Shown in pieces: positions 48,645 to 60,700 of a stretch of 64,000 nt of DNA. Position 1 is the first letter of the stretch. The number at the start of each line of letters is the position of its first letter. Made by a program: the position numbers and the translations under genes. Location: contig CM059621.1 of NCBI GenBank assembly GCA_030435675.1, positions 12,028,001-12,092,000 on the forward strand, read 5' to 3'. Source of the DNA: Steinernema hermaphroditum (Eukaryota > Nematoda > Chromadorea > Rhabditida > Steinernematidae). The notes under the pieces are model-generated. The model had not been told where the DNA came from. It made no database searches and was given only the letters and a program-made list of their open reading frames with translations.

Positions 48645-49685
48645 AATCTGGAATAAAAAAAAAGAGAAAATGACACACAGGCCGTCGATAACAAGTCGCG
48701 TTGGGTTCTGCACGCGGCAGCCGACGGGACAAACAGATGAGGGGAAGGGACCGGAGAGCGACACATGCGACTGCTTGTTTACTTGTTTTTGAAGGGAAGG
48801 ATGGAGGGAGACGGAGACTGAGACTGAGACTGAAGAGCGTATGTGGAAAAGACGAAGTGGCTCTGAGGTGAGAGGTGTGATGAAGATGGAGGCAAGAGTA
48901 ATCGATGATGAATGTGCTCAGGATCTCCATTAGATGCATAAATGGTTCAATGTCTATACCAGAAGAAGAGGACGATTACACCGAAAACGTGGCTAACTTC
49001 AGAAATTTTATGATCTTATGAAATTTCACGTTTTAATCTTTGATCGAAAACGCGGAAAACAAAATTTCAGAAACAGGTTTGAACAAAGAATATCGCAATG
49101 GAGGGCAACACTCTCTGTGCGTCTGAGATGGAGAGAACGAAATGATCCTTGGAAGCATCATATGACTCTTAGAAAATATGGATATGACTGTTTTAATTCA
49201 TCAACTTATGCCTTCGAAGCAAGTTACTTCCCATTCTTACTAAATAACGGTAAACACCAGAGGTCGCGTAGCCTTTGTTACCTGTCTGAATGCACCATCG
49301 AGAGCACACAGATCTTCATACTTCGCCCCACAAATAAACGACTAGTTCAAGTATCATATGAGAGAATCACTCGGCAAACGTGCGGATAATGAGTGCATCC
49401 TATCACATGCCGTGTGTTCGATAAGCGAACAGATGGAAAAGAAGATATTTACGGAGGTGGTTAAGCCCAGAAATAATTAGCGACGCCTTCAGCGAACTCG
49501 TGCTGCGTCTAGGGAATTCGAGATATGGGGTAACTAATTAAAAGTGCCTTAAAGAGATAAATGTAGAAGATTAAGGACCGCTTCGGACATTAAGGGAGCA
49601 AATGGGGTGAGATTTGCTACGCTGAGGATCCGCACAAAGAGGTAGAAAGTTTGCAAGTACATATGCAGAAAGAGTCCACTTTCTG

Positions 49686-50118
49686 TTGGGTTGAAACATT
49701 GAAAAGTCCAAGGCTTGATTTCAAAAACTGTTTTGGTCTGATTTTCGACCTCTTTCCCTTGTTTTGTGTGGTTTCCTGTGATGTTTCCATTCACGGATCA
49801 GTACAGATGACAGTAAGATAGGCCTGGGAGAGTGATAGATAAACAGCAAAAAAGAAATCTTTCAGCTCAAAATGGAGAGCCATTGTGAGGGTCAACTTAA
49901 AAAAATGCGGGCATTCGTACTTTTTGAGAATCCGAGGGTCATTTTTTAAACATTTCGCCTCTGTTTCTGTAACGCAGAAGTGAACTCGTTGAGTCGCTAT
50001 GTGGGCTTAGTAGTTGTGTGTAACAGCTACCTGCTAGATGTCCCCGTTGTCTGTTATAGTACTTAATCGATTGGAAACGCTCGAATTAACAGCGGTCATT
50101 TTCAATGTTTCAACCCAA
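49686..50118. mobile_element. Mariner-type MITE, 433 bp, best-preserved copy
   Basis: It begins TTGGGTTGAAACATTGAAAA and ends with the near-complement TTTTCAATGTTTCAACCCAA before TA (50119-50120). The interior shares ordered blocks with the copies near 3.4 and 21.5 kb (ATTTTCGACCTCTT; GACAGTAAGATAG; GTTATAGTACTTAA; GATTGGAAACG). It is non-coding. Confidence 0.8.
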
Positions 50119-51014
50119 TACTTTATCTTATTGTTAGATTTCGCTTTTCTCAATATGCCACAGCGTTGGCGGCACGATAAGTGTCCAAAAATTGGACTTT
50201 TGTTTTCAGGAGTGCGTAATTTTTTGGTTTTAATGTTAACGGTCGACGTTATGCCTTTATGAGTCGAGACAAGAACAAAGGGGAAAGTAGAAAGGCCGTT
50301 CTTGTTTACGTCTTTGAGACTTAATTTACATCTCATATGAATGTTGCTTTTGTTCAGATGTCCAACTATCGTATCCAATTTAGTTCCGCGAAGAGGACGC
50401 TTCGCAGAAAACCTAATTCTCTCATAGGAAACGGGTACTCAGGCTGAGTGACGAAATGGTCTCCAGCGTGCCTTCACCTTTAGATGAAACCCGATCGTAG
50501 ATAAACGAATATTTGAGTGGTCTCCCCCCGCAGATGTTATGTGTGCCCTCCGAAAGCATTTACCATGGCTTCTCCGTCCTGGTCGTGCATGCCTCATAAA
50601 AACAAAATAGACCCTTGTCTAGACTTTATTAAGTCTATTAAGAGATGTATACACTTTAACGCTTCATTGGCATTGCGACAAGTGTTCATTCGTGGTTCAT
50701 CCTATCTCCCTGTTGGTCTTGTCCATGAAGTTTGATGAAATGTGTGATTTTTTAAATTTTCGCCCTGCTTGTGTGCTTCCCGTACATTGCTATACAGTTC
50801 AGTGGTGTTCATTATGTAGCGCCATTTGATCGATTTTTTTCTGTAATTTGAAATTTGCAATGATTTCTATTAGTGACCGTGAACTCTTGATTTCTAACAT
50901 CTTCATGAAGCGTGAATAGCTCACGTTTCTTTAACTAAGTTTCGCTCCATTTGAAGTTTTTCGCTTCGTTGATGTGGAAACGGTGATTACGGTCTTCTTG
51001 GCAAGACGGTGGAA

Positions 51015-51350
51015 CTACGGCTTCCTGGTGTTCCAGGCCTTTTGGAAGCCGGGGCGATCATTGAGCCGGAAACGACGGCTAAGAACGGCTGTTAACTCAA
51101 CTCATTCAGCGAACCTCAGCGAGAGAGCGACCGATATCGAGTGCAGGTGTCCTCTGTTTTCCATTTAATGTTTACTAAATGAATTGAAAAGAACGGTTAC
51201 GGATTATTATTCTTTTTTTGAGATGCAATTTACTCCTTTTTCGCTGAACTATCACGTTGGAAACCAGGGCCTTTTTTTACAGCCTTCTCATCTAAGGCTG
51301 AGAACGAGTCACTCAACTCATTCGGCGGATCTCAGAGAGAGCGAGTGGAT
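51015..51350 (+). repeat. Interspersed repeat, copies 2 and 3
   Basis: Copy 2 (about 51020-51125) has TTCCAGGCCTTTTGGAAGCC, GGGGCGATCATTG, CGACGGCTAAGAACGG, then ACTCAACTCATTCAGCGAAC. Copy 3 (about 51265-51350) has AGGCTGAGAACGAGTCACTC, then GATCTCAGAGAGAGCGAGTG. The same family occurs near 12.6 kb and 54.6 kb. Confidence 0.65.
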
Positions 51351-52735
51351 GACCAATCGAATTGCACTCGTATTCCAATTCCACGTGTACCAATCGTATA
51401 CGTATCGGACGACCGATCGCCATGGACGATTCCTTATTCCGTTTTAGAGGGCGAAAAACACGCAAAATTGGGAATAACGATTAGCAGTGTCCCTCAGAAT
51501 CCTGCACAGAACCCAAAAAAAAGAATCAGGATTCAAGTTGCAACAAGAGATAAGAAGAACAGAATAATAACGAACGAATTGCTTAAGTTCGTACAAATAC
51601 AAGTCTTTTTTTAAGTCAAAGAGTTAAATTGGAAATTGCAAATGGTCGGAAGTTGTCATAAAACTTCGTAAATCGAGAATTCCACGTGAAAAGGTCGGCT
51701 ATTTCCAAATGCCATTCTTGTTTTTCATGTTGTTTTTATTGTGTTATATGTGATGTTACTAAAAACAAGCTCGTCAATCTGTACTTCTGATGTTACGTCT
51801 ACACTCGCCATAGCATAACTAATTCACCATGTCCGTAATTCCAATCAGCTGTTGGTTTCATAATGCAGATCGTTCGGCACTTTAGCGGCTCTGCTCAGCA
51901 AGATTCATTGTCCTCGTAAATAAGCCCATTTTCTCTGCGGAGTTTGACGTCTTTGTTTTGACATTTCTCGTATAAATCTTACGTAAATAAAAACCGAATC
52001 GCCAAAATACATAGTTTTCGTGGCGACGCTGTCATTGCAACGTTAGACTTTAACTTCCTCATCCCGCTTGATGTTGAGGAAGCTATCCCCTCAAAGATCA
52101 AAAATTGAACATTCAATTTACGTTGTTTTCGTATACATCTTTTTTACGACTGCAAAAACGGTCATTCGGACGTTTTATTCCCTTCCAATTGGCACGCAGA
52201 GATACATTTTCGGATATTTCTATTCCTGTCGCTTTATTATAATCTTCCAGACGAGTTGAGTCGCTTGGTTTAATGGTTTAATGCGCGATTATGGTGCGCA
52301 TGTAATCCTCAAGAAGCTTTCCAGTAGAATTCATTATTTTCGATTAACAATCAGCTGCCTATCCTCATGCCGTTTGCGTCTCTGAACGCTTACGTAGTAT
52401 AAGTTATTCCGCGCTGCGGTGTTTTCGTTCTGTTCTTGTTCGTTTCATCTATTCGTTTACCGTTTACTTAAGATTGGGCGTAATTGACTGACCTGGTGCT
52501 ACTTTCATGGTATCGAAAGCAGCGGTATATTTTTTTCGTTGTAATCCGCAGTCTTTAGCATAGATAAGAAGATTAGAAAAATCACGAATTTTGTGTAGCA
52601 AAACTTTTTTTGTCTCTATAGAATTTAGGCAAATTAAGCTAACCCAGTATTCTTTTTTTTGTGCATAGTCTAACAGTTTCCAGGCTTAGCGTCGCGCCGA
52701 TTGATTTGCGCAACTCTAAAGTCATAATTTCAGAA

Positions 52736-54080
52736 ATGGTGCAAAGAGTGATCGACGGACACTTTTTGGTCGGTAGTGTCGACTACTGTGAGCTTGGGAA
52801 GCAGATGTCGGAAAACATCTACTACCGTTCCCTACTCATGTTTCGGATGATTGTGTGCTTAGTTGGAATATTTCTGCTATCATGTCTTCTAACGAGCAAG
52901 GTTAGTTGTTTCTAAAAAATGGTTGTAAGAAGCTGAGGATTTACGACAGCTCGGTTGCTCGGTCACAAAAAATCTTCATCTACAGAGTAAACGCTGGTTT
53001 GTTGTAGATCAGTTCGGTGATCCTGCACGTGCACGCCCGCATTCTCCTCAAGTACCACATCATAATCAGTCTCGTCCTCACTCTCAACTACTTCTGCATC
53101 TCACTCTTCGAACTCATAAGACACAGCCGCCAAGTGGACGACCCTTGTGGCTACACGATGCCCCGATGGCTCTCCTTCGTTCCCCACTTTGTGACAGGCA
53201 ATATGATTCACTGTCAGATTCTCAGTTGTCTTCTCATCGCCATCGAACGACTCATCTGCACGTCTAAAATTCGAACCTACGAGAACGTGAACTACCGGAA
53301 AACGCTGATAGTTGCACTGTTTTTAATGGTGAGCTGACCACTTCATGTGGTGTTTCCTATGGAATTTAGACACTGACCGTAATCTCCGGTTCCTACATCG
53401 TATTGGGGACAACCGCAAATTGGGAAATCCGCCTTTTTTACGTTTCGTTCAGAGATGTTTCCAACCATTTCTATGCAAGTGTAAGTTCATTTCACCAGTT
53501 CCTCCGTTGAGATCTCATCTCTCAGGCCTACGTGTTCGCGCAGTTCTGCGGTGACTTGGTTACCGTAATCCTTTGCAAGATCGTCGATCTTGTGAACAGA
53601 CGCGCCAGAAGGAACTTCGTACATGGCTCGTTCTGCGGAAACAAGGCATTTATCTCGACTCAGCTCTCTTCGAAGCTTCAAATCAGAGAGAATATAGCCA
53701 TGAGCGGGACCCTCCTTCCCGTTGTAGTCGTCCACTGCCTCATCACCGCTTTCTCAGCCCTCGTCATATCGATGTCCATGATGGTATGCAGATAGAGCGT
53801 TCAACTCCAATCAACACTGATTTAGACGCTAAGAGGCAACATCCTGCTATCCGTCATCATATCCGAATCCTGCTCCCTTTTTCCGATCTACTCGATCGTC
53901 ATGTCGTTCCTCATATTCAGACGGCACCCTTCCCTTTTCTGGCCTGTAGCGGAGAAAATTTGCGGAAGAAAGCTCACGAAGGCAGATGCTCCTACGAGAA
54001 AAAACGAAGAAGAATTTGAGAAACACTTCAAATGGTTTGACGAGATGCTGGATAGCCGAAAGATCCCGACGCAGGTGTAG
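52736..54080 (+). CDS. Serpentine chemoreceptor, Sra/Srab-type 7TM GPCR
   Basis: Exons: 52736-52900, 53008-53328, 53370-53480, 53526-53783 and 53826-54080; 369 aa with all phases agreeing. The start follows a TTTCAG acceptor. TM1 includes MFRMIVCLVGIFLLSCLL, TM2 KYHIIISLVLTLNYFCISLF, and TM3 ILSCLLIAIERLIC. The family hallmark after TM5 reads QLSSKLQIRENI, followed by hydrophobic TM6-7 and a charged cytoplasmic tail (KNEEEFEKHFKWFDEMLDSR). Such receptors are chemosensory GPCRs in nematode sensory neurons. It is an intact copy; the exact subfamily (Sra, Srab or Sre) is uncertain. Confidence 0.85.
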
Positions 54081-54469
54081 AACACATCGTTGTCATGAGT
54101 ACGATTCGCTTCGGATGTTCATGTTTATATTTGTGATACATATCTGCTCTGAATAGCGCATTATCATACTCTGTGCATGTCTCCCCATGTGTACATTAAT
54201 TAGTAGTTGAAGCTCCAGACAAAGAACATTTTGCAGAAGCTGTTTGTCAAAGGCTGTCAAAGAACAGGCTACCATTGGGAACACATAATACCTCGGAACT
54301 CTGATATCATTATGACAACTACCCTCTCTTGTTTCCATAGAGCAACCATCGTATCGAAATGCGAAGATTTCGGAGAAGACATCCTTGTTGCATTTCGGTC
54401 ACAGAACTCATATGTATTAAATATGTACTTTGTACGTGTGGTGCACATCCGATGGAGCAGATCTTATTT

Positions 54470-54670
54470 TCAGCTTGGCTGAGGGCATGCACTGCGTTGC
54501 GGAGGTGCGAAGCATCTTCGGCTGCTTCCGTGTGTGGGCGAAGAGTTGTATCTAAGCTGCATCCTTCTGAGAGCCTGAGGAGATCATTGTGCTAACGACG
54601 ACGGCTGAGAACGACCACTCACTCTTCATTCAGCGAACTTCAGAGAGTGCGAGTGGACGAGCTGTGGATA
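54470..54670 (+). repeat. Interspersed repeat, copy 4
   Basis: It contains GATCATTGTGCTAACGACGA, CGGCTGAGAACGA, then CATTCAGCGAACTTCAGAGA and GTGCGAGTGGACGAGC, matching the family at 51.0-51.35 kb. It lies between the two chemoreceptor genes. Confidence 0.6.
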
Positions 54671-54808
54671 CAAATGAAGGAGAGGCGACCCCTTGTTTCA
54701 TGCCATTCTTTTAGATGGTACTTTAGGTCACCTTGTTTTCAATTTCGTTTTTATATGTACAATTTCAATAACGTTAAACGACTAAGAAAAGCACTTATGA
54801 TACAGCAG

Positions 54809-55747
54809 TTACCAGCAGCAGAACTTCCAGCACGACTCTTTGTCGGCCGAACCGTCAACGGATCCCTGTGTGAAAAGGACTTTGAGGTTGTCGAAGTATT
54901 GCGTGAACTCGTCTTTGTCGGATTGCGCGTTCTTCACCTGCTTCTTTATTCGATTTCGAGTCAGCAGCGCTATCGCTTCCCAGAAGAGGATCGGGTTCTT
55001 GACGAACACGTACGCGGGAAGGAAGATGCTGTAGGCGATATTCATGGAGACGCTTTCCCCGAGAATCACCTGCAGGATTTCGTCGCTCACCGTCTAAAAG
55101 GAAACGGTAACGACGATTCGCGAAGTTCGCGCTTACCCAAAGATTGATGTAGAGTCCGGCCGAGGCGATCAAGAAGACGAGACAATGCACTGCCGCTATC
55201 GGTGTCCACATCTCCGTCACCTTGATGCTTTCTCTTATTTGCAGTTTGATAGAAAGCTCACAGCCGTAAGTACTGAGGCTGTTTCCGTATCGAAGACGGT
55301 AGCTGGTGCGTTTGTTCACAAAGTGGACAGTTTGGAAGCTGATGATCGTGATGACTTCGATGCAGAAGATGAAGATCAGGATCGTCTTTGTGGCGTACTG
55401 GTTGTTCTTGTCTCTGGTCGTGAAGCCGAGCTTCTTGGTGTTCCAGTCGATGCCTTCGGCGAGGAACTCGTGAAGACCGTAGGCGAGTATCGCCGTCTAA
55501 AGTGGTCTTTGGAGGTGGTTTAAGAGAGAACACTCTTACCGAAATGAAGGAGACGAAGGCGATCGTCTTTGGATACTCTTTGCGTTCGTAGTATTTCCTG
55601 TTGATCGTGCAGGCGATTCTCTCAATTGCGAAGAGAGCGTTGGTGATGGCCTGGAAGAAGATGAGAGCGAACGCAGTGAACTGGAAGTAGAACGAGATGC
55701 GCCGAGGGACGAGATAGTCGCACTTGTCCGGGAACGACGAGAACATC
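54809..55747 (-). CDS. Serpentine chemoreceptor, Sra/Srab-type, 5' part unresolved
   Basis: Three exons are clear: 55540-55747, 55137-55496 and 54809-55093. They contain TM3 (ITNALFAIERIACTINRKYY), the family hallmark ELSIKLQIRESIKVTEMW, TM6 (HCLVFLIASAGLYINLW), TM7 and a charged tail. The protein is a paralogue of the plus-strand receptor 0.7 kb away; the two genes converge. The first exon here starts with a split codon. A good TM1 exon exists at 57580-57714 on the same strand, but the exon that should carry TM2 could not be found in between, and direct joining would be out of frame. The gene is either damaged or its TM2 exon is strongly diverged. Confidence 0.75.
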
Positions 55748-57579
55748 CTGAAGAAAATTTTAGTCACTTTTGTGAATGAGGTATTTCTAAATATTTATTC
55801 AAGAATTTTAAGCCATCATTACTCGAGAATTTTAAGATCAAGGTGTTCGGAGAATTCTGTCTTTGTTTACATTACTAAAAATTTTTTTTACTTTTTTTTA
55901 ATTTTTAATTTTTTTATTTTTCGAATTTATTATCTAGTCGAGCCAAGCCGGAGTTAGGCTTACCACATACTGAGCCGAGCCGCCTTCGCTGAGATCATCT
56001 GCAGGTGTGAAATCCGTTATTACAAACCTTTTATATGTATTATTGTTAGCGTTAATCAAAACTGGTTCCAAAATTGGGGAAAAGCGCTGGCCGGCACAAT
56101 GATGACCTCAGCTCCCTGAAGGTCTGGAATACGTACTCGATTTATTTTCTCATTTTCTGTTTAAAAAGAAAAATATTTATCGTAAAAATAAAGAAAATCA
56201 CAAACACAGGGAAGCACTTCATGACGAAAAACAATCATCAACGTAATTGATGTTTACCTATAGCTCCTAATAAGGAAAATAATGTCGAATCGAGTCTTGG
56301 CTTTTGATCCCACTTTTCCCATACAGTAAGCTCTTTGAAGAAATAGAAAAAAGGTTCATAAAAAACAGGTGAAGTCAATGTGATCGATGAATTTTTCTTT
56401 GTTTTTCTAGAACAGTCATTACTCATCAGCCGTTGTTTTGACTAAAGAATAGAGATCTCACAGGACACCTGGTCCCAATTTATAGTGTCGCGACGCTGAA
56501 CACCAAACTAACCGCATTGTGAATGCGTATTTCCTCTTGTTTTTAGTAGAAGTTGATGAAAGGACACGAAAATTGTGGGTTCCTTCGGTCTAGGACTTGT
56601 ATCGGCAGGAATTGAAAGCCTGATACGAGCGATTTTAATTTGATTTCACGGGCACGCGTACCCAGATTCACCCCAGTGGATTGTTTATCAACAGCCCGAT
56701 CTCATTAGCTAATGAGCACAGAGATAACCGGATTTCCGACCAACAAGGTGCATTCATTTTCAGTCGGATGCATCCCAAAAATACACATCGTTGGCCTCAT
56801 GTGAACTCTCCCCAATTTCCAGTTAGCCTAAAACATTGCAGTTGGGCTTATTGAAACGCTCTGTGTGGCCCTCAGGGGAGACGCCCTTTTCCGGCTGACG
56901 TCGACGCTCTATCCTCTTTATAATTACCCAAAAATGGTGAGCAAAGTAAGGTCGCCTGTCCTCTGCGTTCGAAAAATATACGGGTCCAAGTAGCAATTAT
57001 GTGTAGGATGGTACGCGGCTATTTCGAGACGCAAAAACAACTTCTCCGTGAGGTCATCCTATGTCACCGTTTACGTCAAATGGCGGATTTTGGCGCGATT
57101 TCTGAGTGGAGGAAGTCACGCGGAATGCCCCGATCAAAATAAACTTGTTTGCTAAGTGGACCATATAGCCACGGGACCAGGTTGCGTATTCTAAAAAGGG
57201 GTCTCATCGATAGTATACTATGAGGTGTCCGTTTCCGGAAGAGGAAGCGTTGCCTCGATGAGGCCGAATGAAATGGAAATTGGATGCATGATGAATGAAT
57301 GTTTGTTGTCCGGACACTTCATTTTAGGGTTTTTTAGATGATTGGTTGAGCTCTGTGAGTGTTCAAGTGTGAGCCGGGGATCAGGTGCTGACACCTTTTT
57401 GAAGAGATGACCATAGAACCTACCGTATCAGATGTTCTGTGTGCATTGGAAGGTTCACAGAAAGAAGAAGACAACAAAGGATCGCGTGATAACAAATCAG
57501 CGCCCTCGCGTTCATATGCAGAATTAGTCGCCACGGCTAAAGTACGCATTTTTCTTCGTTCTCTTTTCTTGTGGCTTAC
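55748..57579. other. Region expected to hold the missing receptor exon
   Basis: This is AT-rich sequence between the receptor body and its candidate first exon. I see no hydrophobic TM2-like frame with splice borders on the minus strand. A 35-nt AG/GT-bounded segment near 55964-55998 is too short to encode it. Confidence 0.4.
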
Positions 57580-57714
57580 CTTCGATAAAAGAAAAAGCGC
57601 CCACACAAAGAGTCCCACAACGCAAATTGTACTTTTCGCGAGGAGAACGCCCTTGAGGACCGCGTTCTGACTCAGCTTGAATCCATACTCGCACACTTCT
57701 TGAGAGACGTTCAT
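57580..57714 (-). CDS. Candidate first exon (TM1) of a chemoreceptor
   Basis: It reads MNVSQEVCEYGFKLSQNAVL...AKSTICVVGLFVWALFLL, ending in phase 0 at a GTAAGC donor. Layout, length and phase match exon 1 of the plus-strand receptor at 52736. It is most simply the first exon of the minus-strand receptor 1.8 kb downstream, but the link is not proven. Confidence 0.6.
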
Positions 57715-60700
57715 CCTCTGAAGACAAGAAGAAAAAGTGTAACAGACGAAGAACGGACTTAATTGAGGCTACACGAATCGGCGACACGGAAGGCGAAAAG
57801 GGAGAGCTGGGCTGGAGGGGGGAGGAGTCGGGCGTTGAAGTGGCCAGCTCGAGGGTCCCGGCACCTGGAACGGATTTTAAACGTCATTTGTAGTAAAAAT
57901 AAGAAAAACAGAATACTGTATAGAGGAGGACAACGGAAGTTGTGAAGAAATGAGTCACGAAGAAACACGCCTGCTACACGACATTGTAGCCGAGGGTATG
58001 TTTGGTGAAGTTCAAATCATGGATAAGGAATTGTCCCAGTTTGCTGCCCATTATTATATTTCAGGGGATAATAACGAAATTCTAATTGAGCACAGCGAGG
58101 TATCACTTTTCTGGTCTGGTTCTGACCTGCTCAATCTTCATGAGCCATATCCTCAAACATTCCTAATGGCACCACAAATAGATCCAGCGTGACATTAGTA
58201 GTCACCAGAAATGAGTACGGGAAAAATGCGGGGATTCTCTAAGATTCCTTGACGGATCAAGATGTCTGATAGGTAATGAAAAATCGCTTCCAATGTTCTC
58301 CTGTAGCAGCAACTACTAGGCCAAAAATCTCTCGCACAGCTTCAACTTTACTGGAGGTGGTTCACACACCATGAACTGGAATGGTCGAGCAAGCTGGTAA
58401 CGCAAGAAGCAATTTTGCCGCCACGCCATTTCCAACTCTAGAAACAACGCAATCGTCCGACATTTTTTTGCAAAAATTATTCTTCAAAACCTCGTTTAGT
58501 TCAAAAGCCGGGCATTTTGAAATCAAAACAAGTTGACTAGAAGGAGAATATTGGTTCACTTGGAAACGAGTGTGTTATTGCAAACGGGGAATACAAATTA
58601 GCAGAGATTTAGACAACGCCGAGAGAGTCGCGATATGAACGTCATTTTTAATGAGCTGCCGATGCGAAAAGGACATGCATTATAAAAATCTTGGAAACAA
58701 TAAGATAAAGAGAAAGGTGTGGTTACATCCCCTATTCGCCGCGCTGTTGGAAGTGCCTAGTTGAAAAACAGAGTAATTTGACCATGAGGACAATGGCAAA
58801 AGAAAAAGATGTTTACACGGAAGCATGTTTTAACCCTATGGAAACATTATTCGAGGCGAGTCTTTTTAGCAAACCGGCACTGCTTGTTGAGTTCAACATG
58901 GACAGAGCCGCGACTGTGTTCCATTTTGGCTACACTCCGCAAAAACACTATCAATCAAATGGAAAATGGGACAATGCATCCGAAAAACGTTTGCTACAAA
59001 GACAAATTACTCCGTGTGTTCCATTAAAAAGGGCCATTTGCAGCCAAAGGCGCATACGTCACCGTCGAACCATGAAAAGGATATACTTTGAATCAATGAG
59101 AGAAGCTAGAGTCGACCCTTCGAACAGACGGACCATGGGCAAACAGGAAGCCTTCCCTAGATTTTGAATAGCTTGTTTGCGAGAAATCTTTCTTAAATTT
59201 TCGTCTTCAACTTCGTCTGACCTTTCCGAGGAAGCTATGGGCTAATTAATGTTAACAACTAGTGGTAAATCAAATATGTCCTTGCATTACGACCGTACTT
59301 TCGTAGTACAATGACGACAGAGGGCGTTCTTCGGTCCAACTCGCCGAGGCTATTAGGCAAATAACAAGACAGGGCCAATTATTGGGAATATTGGAAAAGT
59401 TCACTGATAAGTGCACTTATAGGTAGCGCGAATTGAAATATTCGTTTGAGAAATGAGCTGTACTTGAAAAAAATCCGGAGGCAAAGATCCATCCATGATA
59501 GTCCATTTCAAAACAATAGTTTGAAGAATCCAAGAAACAAGCATATCAAAAATAACGGTGTTTTGTAAAGACGTTGAACCGATGGTTCTCGATCAAATTC
59601 AGAAAAGAGATCAGTACCTTAGACTCTTGTGCAATCGTTCTTCTGACTTAACAGGACTAATAGGAACTGGGGCCAATGGATATCGTGTCCTTTTGAGCCG
59701 TTTTCTACTTTCGTATGCCCGTGTTCACTCGTGCGAAAATATTATATTTGGTTGAGGAGATCGCAAACATATTAAAAGTGAAAGCGTAGTGCGACACATC
59801 GAGCCGACTAAGAAAGAAACACTCTATGAGAAGTAACTACACTTTTTGTGCAACATTCGCTTGAAGGCCTGAAAACGCACAAAGAACTCATCGTGACCGT
59901 GGACCCGTTGACAAACGATAAAGGAGTAAATAAAAGGTATGAAAAGGTATCAATGAAAATTCTCAGGTCCTCAGGTATTTACCCTATCTCTCTGTTTTGA
60001 GAGAATAAGCAATTTCGTTTCGAGAAGATCGTATATTTACGCAAATGGAATAACAAAAGCAAATCTTTTCTATCTTGTACTAAGCTTCCGGAATAGGGAA
60101 ATTAATATATACTCTTGAAGAATGAGTTCTATCGAGGATTCGTTTCTCAACGGTTGTTCCCTGCGGGCCAAATACATACTTCAGCTTAAGCTGTTCTTTT
60201 AGTGGGAACGCGTTCGTATAGGTCTTCCAAAAGGTCTCCCCGTCTAGGTTTTTTAAATACATATTTGGTTCAGCGGCAACCGTCAACCGTGAGAAAGGAT
60301 TAGCTCAACATCAAGAGCGAACAGGACTCAATGCCCGAGCTTAGGATAGCGATCTGTAGCGGTCTTCGCGTGCGTTCTGAAGTGTAACTGTTCTCGCAAA
60401 TTAGGTAACATCTCCAGTTTGTTTAGTCAAGGCCTCTTAGTCTTTGTAGTAATAGCTCTCTGTCTAACAAGGGTCAAATGTCACGACAAGATCGATGCGA
60501 GAGTATGGGCAAACGGTAGGCCTAGATGAGTGTATAAAATGTGCAAAAAGTAACTCATACGTGATCTAAGTACCTTAAAACGACACAGTTTCCAACCCTT
60601 TCCAACCAACTAGAAATCCGTTTCCCAAATGATCATACAGTACATACTTAACGAGCATGAGATAGTCGGATTGTGATCTATAGGGTCGTTGTCCTAGGGA

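Larger units (their letters stand above)
48645..52735. other. Repeat-bearing stretch without an assembled gene
   Basis: It contains GAGACT microsatellite units near 48811-48835 upstream of the racemase paralogue, a MITE copy (49686-50118) and two interspersed repeat copies (51.0-51.36 kb). An open frame at 51345-51614 (89 codons) shows no codon bias or known motif. Confidence 0.5.

Noticed and set aside
58778..59167. 129-codon open frame as a gene
   Set aside because: No codon bias, no splice partners and no recognisable domain.
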